Assembly (NCBI GenBank): GCA_020024085.1
Contig: JAHHUG010000023.1
Location: 1 to 16,966 of the forward strand
DNA: 16,966 bases
From: Christensenellaceae bacterium
Lineage (GTDB): Bacteria > Bacillota > Clostridia > Christensenellales > CAAEEZ01
Direction of reading: 5' to 3'
Shown: positions 7,483 to 15,812 of the stretch, piece by piece
Layout: each line of letters opens with the position of its first letter
Numbering within the stretch: position 1 is the stretch's first letter
Program-made: the position numbers and the translations under genes
The notes under the pieces: model-generated
What the model was told of the DNA's origin: nothing
The model's database searches: none
What the model saw: the letters and a program-made list of their open reading frames with translations, nothing else

Positions 7483-7813
7483 TTTGTCTAAAAAATATAA
7501 AATTATGCATTTAAAATTAAAAAAAACAGACTAAATTTTATATTTTTTTGTATAATATCCTACATTTTATAAAAATTTTATTAATTTCTATTTACAAAAA
7601 AATAGAATATTTTATACATTACAAAATAAGTATAGCACGAAATTGCAATTTTGGTACTATTATACTTGTATATAATATATATAGAGTAAGATAATCATAA
7701 ATTGTATAACCTAATTTTCGTATTATTTCGCATTATGATATAAACAAAATATAAAACTACTAAATATACCCTAGTCAAATAACCATTAGCATTTTCATAC
7801 TAAATCAAAATTT
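7483..7813. other. AT-rich gene-free stretch with one extended inverted repeat
   Basis: I see no gene in this stretch. The notable structure is a 40-bp imperfect inverted repeat (7628-7667): outer arms AAGTATA/TATACTT and a central perfect palindrome AAATTGCAATTT (7639-7650). It has no following U-tract, so it is not an intrinsic terminator. The rest is low-complexity A/T. Confidence 0.4.
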
Positions 7814-7845
7814 AAAAAAACAAAGGCTACCATAAGGTAACCTTT
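7814..7845 (-). terminator. Terminator of the aromatic amino acid operon
   Basis: Inverted repeat AAAGGTTACC/GGTAGCCTTT (7836-7845 with 7822-7831; 10 bp including one G-U pair) with a 4-nt loop. On the minus strand it is followed by G and seven T (complement of 7814-7820). It starts 17 nt past the aroQ stop and marks the end of the eight-gene operon. Confidence 0.9.
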
Positions 7846-7861
7846 ATTTATTAAAAAATTA

Positions 7862-8290
7862 TTAATCCAAGAAATATTTAAGTGCATCAATATAACCCTC
7901 TGCACCCTTTCCTGCAATAGTTTGTTTTGCAACTATTGAAATGTACGACTTCTTTCTAAACTCCTCACGATTTTGAACATCTGTAAGATGTACCTCAACT
8001 GTTGGAATATTAACAGCCTTAAGTGCATCTAAAATTGCAATACTTGTATGAGTATAAGCACCTGCATTAATAATAATGCCGTCATACACATTATAGGCTT
8101 GTTGAATCATTTCTACGATTTCGCCCTCGTAGTTAGATTGCTTGAAAGTAAGGTCCAATTTACCCTCTGCAAACTTGCTCATCATATCGCAAATACCATC
8201 AAGCGTAACATTGCCATAAAGATTAGGTTCTCTAATACCTAGCATATTTAGGTTTACACCATTAATTACCAATATTTTTTTCATATCCAT
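7862..8290 (-). CDS. aroQ: Type II 3-dehydroquinate dehydratase
   Basis: A 142-residue enzyme for the third shikimate step, dehydration of 3-dehydroquinate to 3-dehydroshikimate. The type II family (small, normally a dodecamer) is recognised by NGVNLNMLGIREPNLYG with R20 and catalytic Y25, the substrate-binding NAGAYTHTS (75-83), and EVHLTDVQNREEFRKKS with catalytic H101. The length is typical. Chosen start: AAGGGGG lies 6 nt before this ATG, better placed than for the second ATG two codons later. The gene overlaps the end of aroEK by 29 nt and is last in the operon, followed by a strong terminator. It replaces the type I enzyme (aroD), which is absent here. Confidence 0.95.
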   Translation of the reverse strand: MDMKKILVINGVNLNMLGIREPNLYGNVTLDGICDMMSKFAEGKLDLTFKQSNYEGEIVEMIQQAYNVYDGIIINAGAYTHTSIAILDALKAVNIPTVEVHLTDVQNREEFRKKSYISIVAKQTIAGKGAEGYIDALKYFLD

Positions 8291-9485
8291 TTATTACCCC
8301 CTTAACTGCATCTTCTAAATTGTCATTAGTAACCATATAGTCGCAATATTTTTCATACAAAGGTTTACGAACCCTATAAAGTTCCTTAACCCCTTGCATT
8401 TGTGATAATGGTCTATCCGATAAAGATAGTTTATTAATATCCCTATCAATATATACCAAAATTCCGTTTTGTTTTAAAAAATCTATATTTTCCTTTCTAA
8501 GAATTGTGCCACCACCTGTCGCTATTACATTACCACCTGTATTTAGTTTTTTGACAATGGCAGTTTCCTTAAGTCTAAAACTATCCTCTCCATTAAACAT
8601 AATCTCATTTGCTGGAGTTGTACGATAGTAGGTGAAAAACATTTTATCCACATCAACAAATTTTTTATTTAGCTTACTCGCAACAATCTCGCCTATTGTA
8701 GATTTACCACTTGAAGGCATACCTATTAGTACAATATTGCTAAACTCCATAAGCAACTCTTTGTAGATACTATCAATAAGTGCTACATCAACATTAGTGT
8801 CGTTGAAAATACTCATAGATTTTACTGCTTGAGCTACAAGCATATATAGTCCACCACTAGCCTTGATACCTAGCTCCTTTGCTTGAAGAACTATATTTGT
8901 GTTAAGTGGATTATACACGCAATCAAATACACCATTTAAATTTGGAAATTTACCTAAATCAACAGATGTTGAGGTATTATTTGGAAACATTCCAACAGGT
9001 GTTGTATCAATAATTACATTAGTATCTACAAGTTCGTAGCAATTATCGTAGTTGATTACACCCGTTCTTGACACCTTGTTAATACTCTTTGCACCCTTGA
9101 TTTTAGCTAAATATTCGGCAGTATTAGATGTACCACCAGTACCCAAAATTAGCACATTTTGGTTTTGTAGGCTTATTCCTATTTTATCAATAGCTAGCTC
9201 CATACCATAAATATCGGTATTATCGCCGTACCATTTATTACCCCTTAAATATACCGTATTAACAGCACCAATCTCTGTTGCCTCAACGGAAATACTATCA
9301 AGTAGTGGCATAATTTGTTGTTTATATGGAATAGTAACATTAAATGCAGTAAGCACCTTTTTATCAATAAAAGATTGTAACTCCTCTACATTTAGCTCAA
9401 TCATAGAATACTCCAGACCACATTTATTGTAAATCTTTTGACTAAGTGAATGACCTAACTTTCCACCGATTAATCCATATTTCAT
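8262..9485 (-). CDS. aroEK: Bifunctional shikimate dehydrogenase-shikimate kinase fusion
   Basis: A 407-residue two-domain enzyme covering two successive steps: NADPH-dependent reduction of 3-dehydroshikimate, then ATP-dependent phosphorylation of shikimate. Dehydrogenase part (1 to about 245): shikimate contacts GHSLSQ (11-16), catalytic K55 in VTIPYK, D91 in GDNTD, dinucleotide loop GTGGTSNTA (115-123), SRT (139-141), TTPVGM (161-166). Kinase part (about 248-407): Walker A GMPSSGKST (255-263), FVDVDKMF, substrate arginine in EDSFRLKE, GGG loop, lid SDRPLS, and adenine-side arginines in YRVRKPLY. The frame is continuous across the junction, with no sign of a frameshift. An internal ATG at M246 (8750) is preceded by a weak AAAGAG, so some free kinase could also be made. 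Its ATG overlaps the pheA stop by 4 nt (ATGA). Each half alone would be a normal-length AroE or AroK. Confidence 0.94.
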   Translation of the reverse strand: MKYGLIGGKLGHSLSQKIYNKCGLEYSMIELNVEELQSFIDKKVLTAFNVTIPYKQQIMPLLDSISVEATEIGAVNTVYLRGNKWYGDNTDIYGMELAIDKIGISLQNQNVLILGTGGTSNTAEYLAKIKGAKSINKVSRTGVINYDNCYELVDTNVIIDTTPVGMFPNNTSTSVDLGKFPNLNGVFDCVYNPLNTNIVLQAKELGIKASGGLYMLVAQAVKSMSIFNDTNVDVALIDSIYKELLMEFSNIVLIGMPSSGKSTIGEIVASKLNKKFVDVDKMFFTYYRTTPANEIMFNGEDSFRLKETAIVKKLNTGGNVIATGGGTILRKENIDFLKQNGILVYIDRDINKLSLSDRPLSQMQGVKELYRVRKPLYEKYCDYMVTNDNLEDAVKGVINGYEKNIGN

Positions 9486-10621
9486 ATTTCTTTGTAACTT
9501 CCTAAAAATACAAACTCTTTATTTGAACTATCCAGTTCTCCTATTAAGTTTAACACTTCTTTTTTTGTAATTTTTGCTTCTATGTCAAAATAAAATGAAA
9601 ACTCAAAGGTTGAATTAAGCAAAGGTCTACTTTCTAGTTTTGTAAGGTTAAGTCCAAGTGTAGAAAACTTATTTAGAGTTTTATTCAAACTACCTGACTC
9701 GTGAGGAAGATTGCACATCAAACTTATTTTGTTGTTATCCTCATAAATCTTCAAATCTTTACTGATTACAATAAATCTTGTAAAGTTTTGGTCATTATCT
9801 TGAATATTTGAAGCAAGTGTTACTAGGTCATAAATACCAGAACACTCCTCACTACATACACAAGCAATATCATTTCTGTCGCTTTCTGATACAAGTTTTG
9901 CAGCAACAGCAGTATTTGATACAACTGTAAACTTAACATCTTTAAGTTTTTTTAGGAATCCCTCACTTTGATTAAGTGCTTGTTCGTGCGAATAAACTTC
10001 CTTGATATCCTCAAGTTTTGTGCCTTTTTTTGTCATTAAGCAATGCTTAATATGCATTTTGATTGCCCTTACGATATAGAACTTATGTTCTCTCATTAAG
10101 TCGTAAACTTTTGTAACACTACCCACCGTGCTATTTTCAATAGGTAGTACACCAAAATCGCAGAAGCCTTTTTCAACAGCCCCAAATACGCCATCAAAAT
10201 CCTTAAAAAACATTGTCTTTGCAAGAGGGAATACTCTATCTGTTGCAAGGGAAGAATATGAGCCGTGAATACCTTGGCAAGCTACCTTTGCCGAAATAGG
10301 AAATGGCTTGATACCATTAAGGATTTGCTCCTCAATTTGTCTACGAGTAGGGCTAGTTACACCAACCCTTCTCCATTGATAAGCCTTTGATGTATCAAAC
10401 ATAGCAGTATATACTTCCTTACCATATAGTTTGATATCATCTGGCATTCTGTCAGTAACCCTTGTTAAAATCTCTCGCTCTCTAAGAGTATTTTCTGTAC
10501 CAACATTATGGATAGCCTTATACTTACCAACCTCATCAACAAGCTCCATTCTTTTTATATATAGTTCGCAAATTTCATCATCAATTTTGTCTATATTGTC
10601 TCTAATTTCCTTTAGTTCCAT
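9482..10621 (-). CDS. pheA: Bifunctional chorismate mutase-prephenate dehydratase
   Basis: A 379-residue P-protein that converts chorismate to prephenate and then to phenylpyruvate. Chorismate mutase (AroQ fold) is at 1-90: R7, R24, K35, R47 and E48 keep the spacing of the E. coli active site (R11, R28, K39, R51, E52). Prephenate dehydratase covers about 110-285, with IENSTVGSV (161-169) and the catalytic TRF (281-283). A C-terminal ACT domain (about 298-379) has GSL (310-312) and ESRP (330-333), the regions that bind phenylalanine for feedback inhibition. Start: a GTG at 10633 would extend it by four codons into aroC, but GAGG (10628-10631) lies 6 nt before the ATG at 10621, so I choose that ATG, 1 nt after the aroC stop. 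The overlap with aroEK suggests translational coupling. Confidence 0.94.
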   Translation of the reverse strand: MELKEIRDNIDKIDDEICELYIKRMELVDEVGKYKAIHNVGTENTLREREILTRVTDRMPDDIKLYGKEVYTAMFDTSKAYQWRRVGVTSPTRRQIEEQILNGIKPFPISAKVACQGIHGSYSSLATDRVFPLAKTMFFKDFDGVFGAVEKGFCDFGVLPIENSTVGSVTKVYDLMREHKFYIVRAIKMHIKHCLMTKKGTKLEDIKEVYSHEQALNQSEGFLKKLKDVKFTVVSNTAVAAKLVSESDRNDIACVCSEECSGIYDLVTLASNIQDNDQNFTRFIVISKDLKIYEDNNKISLMCNLPHESGSLNKTLNKFSTLGLNLTKLESRPLLNSTFEFSFYFDIEAKITKKEVLNLIGELDSSNKEFVFLGSYKEI

Positions 10622-10622
10622 T

Positions 10623-11678
10623 TTATGCCTCACTTAAGAAGTTCCATAGTCCTATTGCAACCACTGCCTCAATCGGTGCAACAGCTCTAATTGCGTGGCA
10701 AACATCGTGTCTACCATTGATTTCTATATCTACATTTTCCTTTGTTTTCATATTAACACTATGTTGTGGTTTGCTAATAGATGGAGTTGGCTTTAGGGTT
10801 GCCCTAATCAAGATATCCTCGCCAGTTGAAATACCACCAACAATTCCACCATTATTATTAGTTTCAAGCTCTACCTTATCGTTATTATATCTATAACAAT
10901 CGTTCACTTCGCTAGCAAAACTTTCTGCAAACTTGGTACCTATACCAAACTCGACTGCCTTTACACTAGGTACACCAAAAACATAACTGCTTAGTTTTCC
11001 CTCAATACCATTAAATAATGCACCACCGATACCACCTTTTAGACCACGAATAATACAATCAATAGTGCCACCAACACTATCTTGATTTTTAGCACATTTG
11101 TCGAATAACTCCACTATTTCCTCTTCATTAGAAAATACTGGCAACTTCTTTTTTGAAACTTCAATTAGTTCCTCGGTAGTAAACTTTTTGTCCTCGTACG
11201 ATGTACACTTTATCCCACCGACACCACTAACATAGGCAAATATTTCGATATGGTTTTTTTTAAGTAGTTGTTTTACAATACCACCTGCAATACATAGTGG
11301 AGCTGTCATTCTACCACTAAACTCTGCACCACCTGCAAGGTTGTAATCAATGCCATACTTAAGCATAGCACCATAGTCAGCATGAGAGGGACGAGGTATA
11401 TATTTTAGATTGTCGTAATCATTGCTTCTGGTATTTTTATTTTCAATACTAGCAATAACTTCGCCAGTAATTTCCCCTGCTTTAATACCTTTTTCAACTA
11501 TTATTTTATCCGGTTCTACTCTTTTTGTGCTAAAGTTTGAATTGCTTGCTTTCCTCCTATTTACAAAGGATTGAAGCTCTTTAGTGTCTACACTTGCACC
11601 CATTGGCAAACCATTAATTTTAACACCAATTTTATCACTATGCGAAGTGCCAAAAACCTCTACTGATATTTTATTCAT
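10623..11678 (-). CDS. aroC: Chorismate synthase
   Basis: A 351-residue reduced-FMN-dependent enzyme that removes phosphate from EPSP to give chorismate. Recognised by RPSHADYGAMLKYG, GGAEFSGRMTAP, NNNGGIVGGISTGEDI, and the C-terminal ISKPQHSVNM with GRHDVCHAIRAV. The N-terminal signature is FGTSHS (9-14) rather than the common FGESHG; the catalytic-region histidine H13 is kept. The GGAEFSGR segment also differs from the canonical GGGRSSAR and belongs to a divergent subtype. Family knowledge: FMN must be supplied in reduced form by another enzyme in monofunctional synthases, and no flavin-reductase domain is fused here. AGGAGG is 5 nt before the ATG, and the gene overlaps the aroA end by 8 nt. 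Confidence 0.95.
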   Translation of the reverse strand: MNKISVEVFGTSHSDKIGVKINGLPMGASVDTKELQSFVNRRKASNSNFSTKRVEPDKIIVEKGIKAGEITGEVIASIENKNTRSNDYDNLKYIPRPSHADYGAMLKYGIDYNLAGGAEFSGRMTAPLCIAGGIVKQLLKKNHIEIFAYVSGVGGIKCTSYEDKKFTTEELIEVSKKKLPVFSNEEEIVELFDKCAKNQDSVGGTIDCIIRGLKGGIGGALFNGIEGKLSSYVFGVPSVKAVEFGIGTKFAESFASEVNDCYRYNNDKVELETNNNGGIVGGISTGEDILIRATLKPTPSISKPQHSVNMKTKENVDIEINGRHDVCHAIRAVAPIEAVVAIGLWNFLSEA

Positions 11679-12897
11679 AGTATCCTCCTAAACTCTTGTA
11701 ATCGGATAAAAATGTAGGATACGACTTATCTATACACTCTATTCCATCAAAATTGCCACCCACTAAAGTAAGTGCAACAATACTACTAATTGCAATACGA
11801 TGGTCATTTTTGCCTAGTAAATCTGCACTATTAAATTCACCACCATAGATAGTAAGTGTATCACTACTATACTCTACATTTATACCAAGGCTTGTAAGCA
11901 ACTCTATAATATTTACAAGTCTATCACTTTCCTTAATCTTTAATCTATCCACATCGTGTAGAACCGATTTTCCCTCTGCTTTAGCCATAATTACAGCAAG
12001 AATAGGTGCTATATCTGGACAATCTTTTATACTAAACTCTACACCCTTTAATTTTGATTTTGTACAAATAATACAATCTTTATCAACCTTAATATTGCCA
12101 CCCATTTTTTCAATCAAATCAATGATAATCTTGTCCCCTTGACAAGAGTTGATATTAAGATTTTTTAAAGTAACCTTACCACAAAGCACACCTAATGCCA
12201 CAATAAAACATGCCGACGACCAATCACCCTCGCAAGTAATATTACAAGCCGACTTAATACTGCATTTATCAATATAATACTTGTCCTTTTTAGTAACATT
12301 TACACCAAACATTTTAAGACAATCGGTAGTAATATTAATGTAGTCATTCGATGTAGCATTCTCTATTTTTAAGGTACTATTTCCACCAAGATTAGCAAGT
12401 GCAATAAGCATACCCGTTGCAAACTGAGAGGATAAACTACCATCAATTACATAATCCCCTGAAGTCAATTTTCCACTAACTTTAAGAGGTAATTTATCGC
12501 TACTTACACTAATTCCTTTATCCTTGAATAAATCCAAAATTGGTTTAAGTGGTCTATTAATTATACCACTATCTCCAGTAAAAGTTGCACTAATTCCAAG
12601 AGATACAACAACTGGCAACATAAACCTAAGCGTAGAACCACTTTCTCCTACATTTAGTACTGCATTATCGGTTGGATTAGTAATAGGATATACAATAATA
12701 TTATCATTATTTATTGTAACCTTGCCACCAAGAGCAACAATACAATCAATAGTCCTTTTTATATCATTACCATAGTTGTTGCAATATATCGTGGTAGGTT
12801 CGTTTGCTAAACTTGCAAGTATAATCAACCTATGTAGTACCGACTTTGAAGAAGGCACAAATATTTCGCCATTAATACTGTTTGGTATAATTTTCAT
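11671..12897 (-). CDS. aroA: 3-phosphoshikimate 1-carboxyvinyltransferase (EPSP synthase)
   Basis: A 408-residue enzyme that joins shikimate-3-phosphate and phosphoenolpyruvate. Seen: PSSKSVLHR (15-23; K18, S19 and R23 bind the substrates), GESGSTLRF (84-92) with R91, SLSSQF (154-159), catalytic D295 in CPDIAP, KESDRL (322-327) with E323, and NDHRIA (364-369). Length is slightly short for the family (about 425-435). In the PEP/glyphosate loop the position equivalent to E. coli G96 is a glycine (G87), but P101 is replaced by F92, A98 by threonine and M99 by leucine, a divergent loop. The ATG overlaps the aroB stop (ATGA), with GAGG 7 nt upstream inside aroB, indicating coupled translation. Confidence 0.95.
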   Translation of the reverse strand: MKIIPNSINGEIFVPSSKSVLHRLIILASLANEPTTIYCNNYGNDIKRTIDCIVALGGKVTINNDNIIVYPITNPTDNAVLNVGESGSTLRFMLPVVVSLGISATFTGDSGIINRPLKPILDLFKDKGISVSSDKLPLKVSGKLTSGDYVIDGSLSSQFATGMLIALANLGGNSTLKIENATSNDYINITTDCLKMFGVNVTKKDKYYIDKCSIKSACNITCEGDWSSACFIVALGVLCGKVTLKNLNINSCQGDKIIIDLIEKMGGNIKVDKDCIICTKSKLKGVEFSIKDCPDIAPILAVIMAKAEGKSVLHDVDRLKIKESDRLVNIIELLTSLGINVEYSSDTLTIYGGEFNSADLLGKNDHRIAISSIVALTLVGGNFDGIECIDKSYPTFLSDYKSLGGYYE

Positions 12898-13910
12898 TGT
12901 AAATCCTCTATCCTTGTCGCAACTATTCTACATTTTCCTATTTTATCAAGTACTATTAGGTCAATACTGTCGTTTTTGCCTCTTTTTTTATCCATACATA
13001 CATATTCAAGCAATTTGTTTTCATCATACATATAATTATATAAATCGTATTTTTTTATAATACTTTTCACTCTTTCTGCCTCTTTTTGAGGTAAAGTAGA
13101 ATACTCTAAAATTTTATCAATACCCAAGCCGACAGCCACTCCGTGTGGTATATTAAAGTTTGAACTAATCTCAATAGCGTGTCCAAAAGTATGCCCAAGG
13201 TTAAGTAGTTTTCTTAATCCACCTTCCTTTTCGTCCTTAACTACTATATCAATTTTACACTGAATACATAGTGTTACAAACTCCAAAAAGTTATCTTCAT
13301 TAAGTCCACTTTCTAATAGTTCAAAGCATCTACCTCCAAGTAGCAAACCGTACTTTATACCCTCACCAAGACCAGAAATCAAGTTTACATTATCAAGAGT
13401 TTTAAGTACACTAATAGAAGTAAATACAAGTTTTGGTTGATAGAATGCACCAACCAAATTTTTGCCTTGTGGTAGGTCAAAACCAGTTTTGCCACCTATT
13501 GATGCATCAATAATACTTAGTAAGGTTGTAGGCACAATTATGTGGTTTATACCCCTAAGATAACTGCTAGCACAAAAGCCTGCAAGGTCACTAACAACTC
13601 CACCACCAAGTGACAATACTGTATCTTGCCTTGTTAGTTTGTTAGTTGCTAAAAAGTCGATAATTTTCTTGTATGTATCAAAGTTTTTGTATTTTTCGCC
13701 TGCAGGAATAATGCACTCAACCACTCTAAAACCTACTGATTGTAGGCTAGATTTTACTATATCTAAATAAAGTGGTGCAACATTATCATCGGTTACAACT
13801 GCAATAGTTTCGCTTTGTACAACACCTTTGCAATAACTACCGATTTTATCTAAACTATCCTCCAGTATCACGCTATATGGATTACCAACTTTTACCTTAA
13901 GTTCAGTCAT
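12894..13910 (-). CDS. aroB: 3-dehydroquinate synthase
   Basis: A 338-residue NAD- and divalent-metal-dependent cyclase that converts DAHP to 3-dehydroquinate, the second shikimate step. Seen: IPAGEKYKN (68-76), NAD/phosphate site SLGGGVVSDLAGF (100-112), PTTLLSIIDASIGGKTG (127-143), and the metal ligands E183 (GLGEGIKYG), H240 (LNLGHTFGH) and H256 (IPHGVAVG). Slightly shorter than typical (about 350-360) but with every key motif present. AAGGGG is 6 nt before the ATG, which is 1 nt after the tyrA stop. It overlaps aroA by 4 nt. Confidence 0.95.
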   Translation of the reverse strand: MTELKVKVGNPYSVILEDSLDKIGSYCKGVVQSETIAVVTDDNVAPLYLDIVKSSLQSVGFRVVECIIPAGEKYKNFDTYKKIIDFLATNKLTRQDTVLSLGGGVVSDLAGFCASSYLRGINHIIVPTTLLSIIDASIGGKTGFDLPQGKNLVGAFYQPKLVFTSISVLKTLDNVNLISGLGEGIKYGLLLGGRCFELLESGLNEDNFLEFVTLCIQCKIDIVVKDEKEGGLRKLLNLGHTFGHAIEISSNFNIPHGVAVGLGIDKILEYSTLPQKEAERVKSIIKKYDLYNYMYDENKLLEYVCMDKKRGKNDSIDLIVLDKIGKCRIVATRIEDLQ

Positions 13911-13911
13911 T

Positions 13912-14763
13912 TTATACCCCTTGTCTATGTAGTTTGTCAGCTTCCTCCTTTAAGGTATTGCCCTCCTCAAGCAAGCTAAACAAAACATTTGCATCGCCAT
14001 TTTGCAATGCGATTTTGTATTCCTCAAGATGATTTTTGATATCATCAATTTGATTAATCAAGTTTTCCTTGTTTTCAAGCATTAATTCTGTCCACATTGT
14101 AGGGTTAAGTTTTGCTACTCTTGTCATATCCCTAAAACTACCAGCAGAATATCCAACATGCTCCTTGTAAAGTGGATTTTTTATGTAACAGCTAGATACG
14201 ATATGTGCAAGTTGTGAAGTGTAACTGATTAACTCATCATGCTTAACACTGCTTGTAACTACCATATTTAAGCAACCAATTGCAAGCAATAATTCCTTAA
14301 CTTTTGCAAGTATTTTAATATCTGCCCTAACTGGTACTACCAAAAAATACGACCTATCAAAAAGGTTTGAAACAGAGTGCGAAATTGTAGAAAATTCTCT
14401 ACCAGCCATTGGATGTCCACCCAAATAATACAAGTTTTTGTGCTTGTTTTTAAGCTCTTGCATACACTCTACAACCACTTTTTTTGTGCCACAGCAATCC
14501 ATTACGATAGCACCACTTTTCAATTTTGGGCTAATTTCAGTAATGATTTTGGTTGCTGTTTGAGGTGTTGTTGCAACAAAAACGAAATCTAAATTTTTGT
14601 AATCCTTTTCCTCAAGCTCGTAATTAATTGCTTTAAGCAACTTTGCTTTGATTATTACATTATTATCAATATCAGTTCCAAAAACTGTGTGGTCGGTATT
14701 TTTAATAATACTTCTACCAAGTGAACCACCAATTAATCCAAGACCGATTATACCAATATTCAT
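13912..14763 (-). CDS. tyrA: Prephenate dehydrogenase
   Basis: A 283-residue enzyme that oxidatively decarboxylates prephenate to 4-hydroxyphenylpyruvate, the tyrosine branch. Seen: Rossmann loop GLGLIGGSLG (7-16), D31 after the second strand (suggesting NAD rather than NADP), the catalytic-region HPMAGRE (117-123), SQLAHIVSS (183-191) and YSAGSFRDMTRVA (205-217). There is no fused chorismate mutase and no C-terminal ACT domain, so Tyr feedback on this enzyme is less certain than for AroF. The ATG shares one base with the aroF stop (TAATG), with GAGG about 10 nt upstream, typical of translational coupling. An arogenate-specific relative cannot be excluded by motif reading alone. Confidence 0.92.
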   Translation of the reverse strand: MNIGIIGLGLIGGSLGRSIIKNTDHTVFGTDIDNNVIIKAKLLKAINYELEEKDYKNLDFVFVATTPQTATKIITEISPKLKSGAIVMDCCGTKKVVVECMQELKNKHKNLYYLGGHPMAGREFSTISHSVSNLFDRSYFLVVPVRADIKILAKVKELLLAIGCLNMVVTSSVKHDELISYTSQLAHIVSSCYIKNPLYKEHVGYSAGSFRDMTRVAKLNPTMWTELMLENKENLINQIDDIKNHLEEYKIALQNGDANVLFSLLEEGNTLKEEADKLHRQGV

Positions 14764-15764
14764 TATCTAATAACCTCAAGAATTTTTTTGCAATCTACTA
14801 CAACCTCTGCAAATTGCTCTGGTTTTAATGATTGAGCACCATCACAAAGTGCGTGTTGTGGGTCGTTGTGAACCTCGATAAGTAATCCATCAGCACCTGA
14901 TGCAACGGCTGCCCTTGACATTGGGCGAACTAGCCTATTTATACCTGTTGCATGAGATGGGTCCACAATGACTGGAAGATGTGTTTTCTCCTTTAGAATA
15001 GGTACAGCAGACAAGTCAAGAGTATTTCTTGTGTATGGTTCGAATGTTCTAATACCTCTTTCGCATAGGATAATATTTTCGTTACCCTCGCTCATAATAT
15101 ACTCTGCACTCATTAACCACTCTTCAATAGTGTTTGCAAGTCCTCTTTTTAGTAGGATAGGCTTGTTGATTTTGCCAAGCTCCTTTAGAAGCTCAAAGTT
15201 TTGCATATTTCTTGCACCAACTTGAATAAGGTCTACATCTTCAAAATCACTAATAAAATCAGCCGACATAATCTCCGAAACGATAGGAAGACCTGTTACC
15301 TCTCTTGCCTTTTTAAGATACTTTAATCCCTCAACACCAAGTCCTTGGAAAGCATAAGGCGAAGTACGAGGCTTGAATGCACCACCTCTAAGTAATGTTG
15401 CACCTGCCTTTTTTACCTCTTCGGCAATACTTACAACTTGCTTTTCGCTCTCTACACTGCAAGGTCCTGCGATAAATTGGAAGTTATCTCCACCAAATTT
15501 TACCCCACTAACATCAATAATGCTATCAGCTGGGTGAAACTTTCTATTCGCATTTTTGAATGGTTCTTGAATACGGTTTACAGAGTCAACAATATCAAGT
15601 GAACGGATAAGGTCAATATCCACCTTTGAGGTATCGCCTATTAAACCAAGGATAGTAGTTCCAACACCCTCTGAAATGTGTACATCTAGTCCTAGGTCTT
15701 TTATCCAGTCAATCAAACTCTCTCGTTGCTCAATGTCTTTTTGATTTTTTAATGTAATAATCAT
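14763..15764 (-). CDS. aroF: DAHP synthase, type I-beta with N-terminal regulatory domain
   Basis: A 333-residue enzyme that condenses phosphoenolpyruvate and erythrose-4-phosphate to DAHP, the committing step. The catalytic barrel (about 85-333) shows IAGPCSVES (98-106, metal ligand C102), RGGAFKPRTSPYAFQG (126-141), ILLKRG (204-208 region) and VDPSHATG (267-274, metal ligand H271). Residues 1-70 form a small ferredoxin-like/ACT-like domain of the kind found in Thermotoga-type DAHP synthase, where it binds Tyr or Phe and closes the active site. This places allosteric control on the same amino acids that the upstream leader peptide appears to sense. AGGAG lies 6-7 nt before the ATG, directly after the U-tract of the attenuator terminator, so translation depends on readthrough. 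First structural gene of the operon. Confidence 0.96.
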   Translation of the reverse strand: MIITLKNQKDIEQRESLIDWIKDLGLDVHISEGVGTTILGLIGDTSKVDIDLIRSLDIVDSVNRIQEPFKNANRKFHPADSIIDVSGVKFGGDNFQFIAGPCSVESEKQVVSIAEEVKKAGATLLRGGAFKPRTSPYAFQGLGVEGLKYLKKAREVTGLPIVSEIMSADFISDFEDVDLIQVGARNMQNFELLKELGKINKPILLKRGLANTIEEWLMSAEYIMSEGNENIILCERGIRTFEPYTRNTLDLSAVPILKEKTHLPVIVDPSHATGINRLVRPMSRAAVASGADGLLIEVHNDPQHALCDGAQSLKPEQFAEVVVDCKKILEVIR

Positions 15765-15777
15765 TGTTTTCTCCTAT

Positions 15778-15812
15778 AAAAAAACCGTCCTTAGTTGTTT
15801 GCTAAAGACGGT
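15778..15812 (-). terminator. Attenuator terminator in the aro operon leader
   Basis: On the minus strand ACCGTCTTTAG (15802-15812) pairs with CTAAGGACGGT (15784-15794): 11 bp with one G-U pair and a 7-nt loop, followed by seven U (complement of 15778-15784). It lies between the leader peptide and the aroF ribosome binding site, so it would block all eight genes when it forms. Confidence 0.93.

Noticed and set aside
8740..8760. Frameshift or sequencing error joining aroE and aroK
   Set aside because: The frame is open without interruption, the dehydrogenase C-terminus and kinase N-terminus are both complete, and the linker is natural in length.
10621..10633. GTG start for pheA at 10633
   Set aside because: GAGG at 10628-10631 is correctly spaced for the ATG at 10621 and would lie inside the coding sequence of the longer form.
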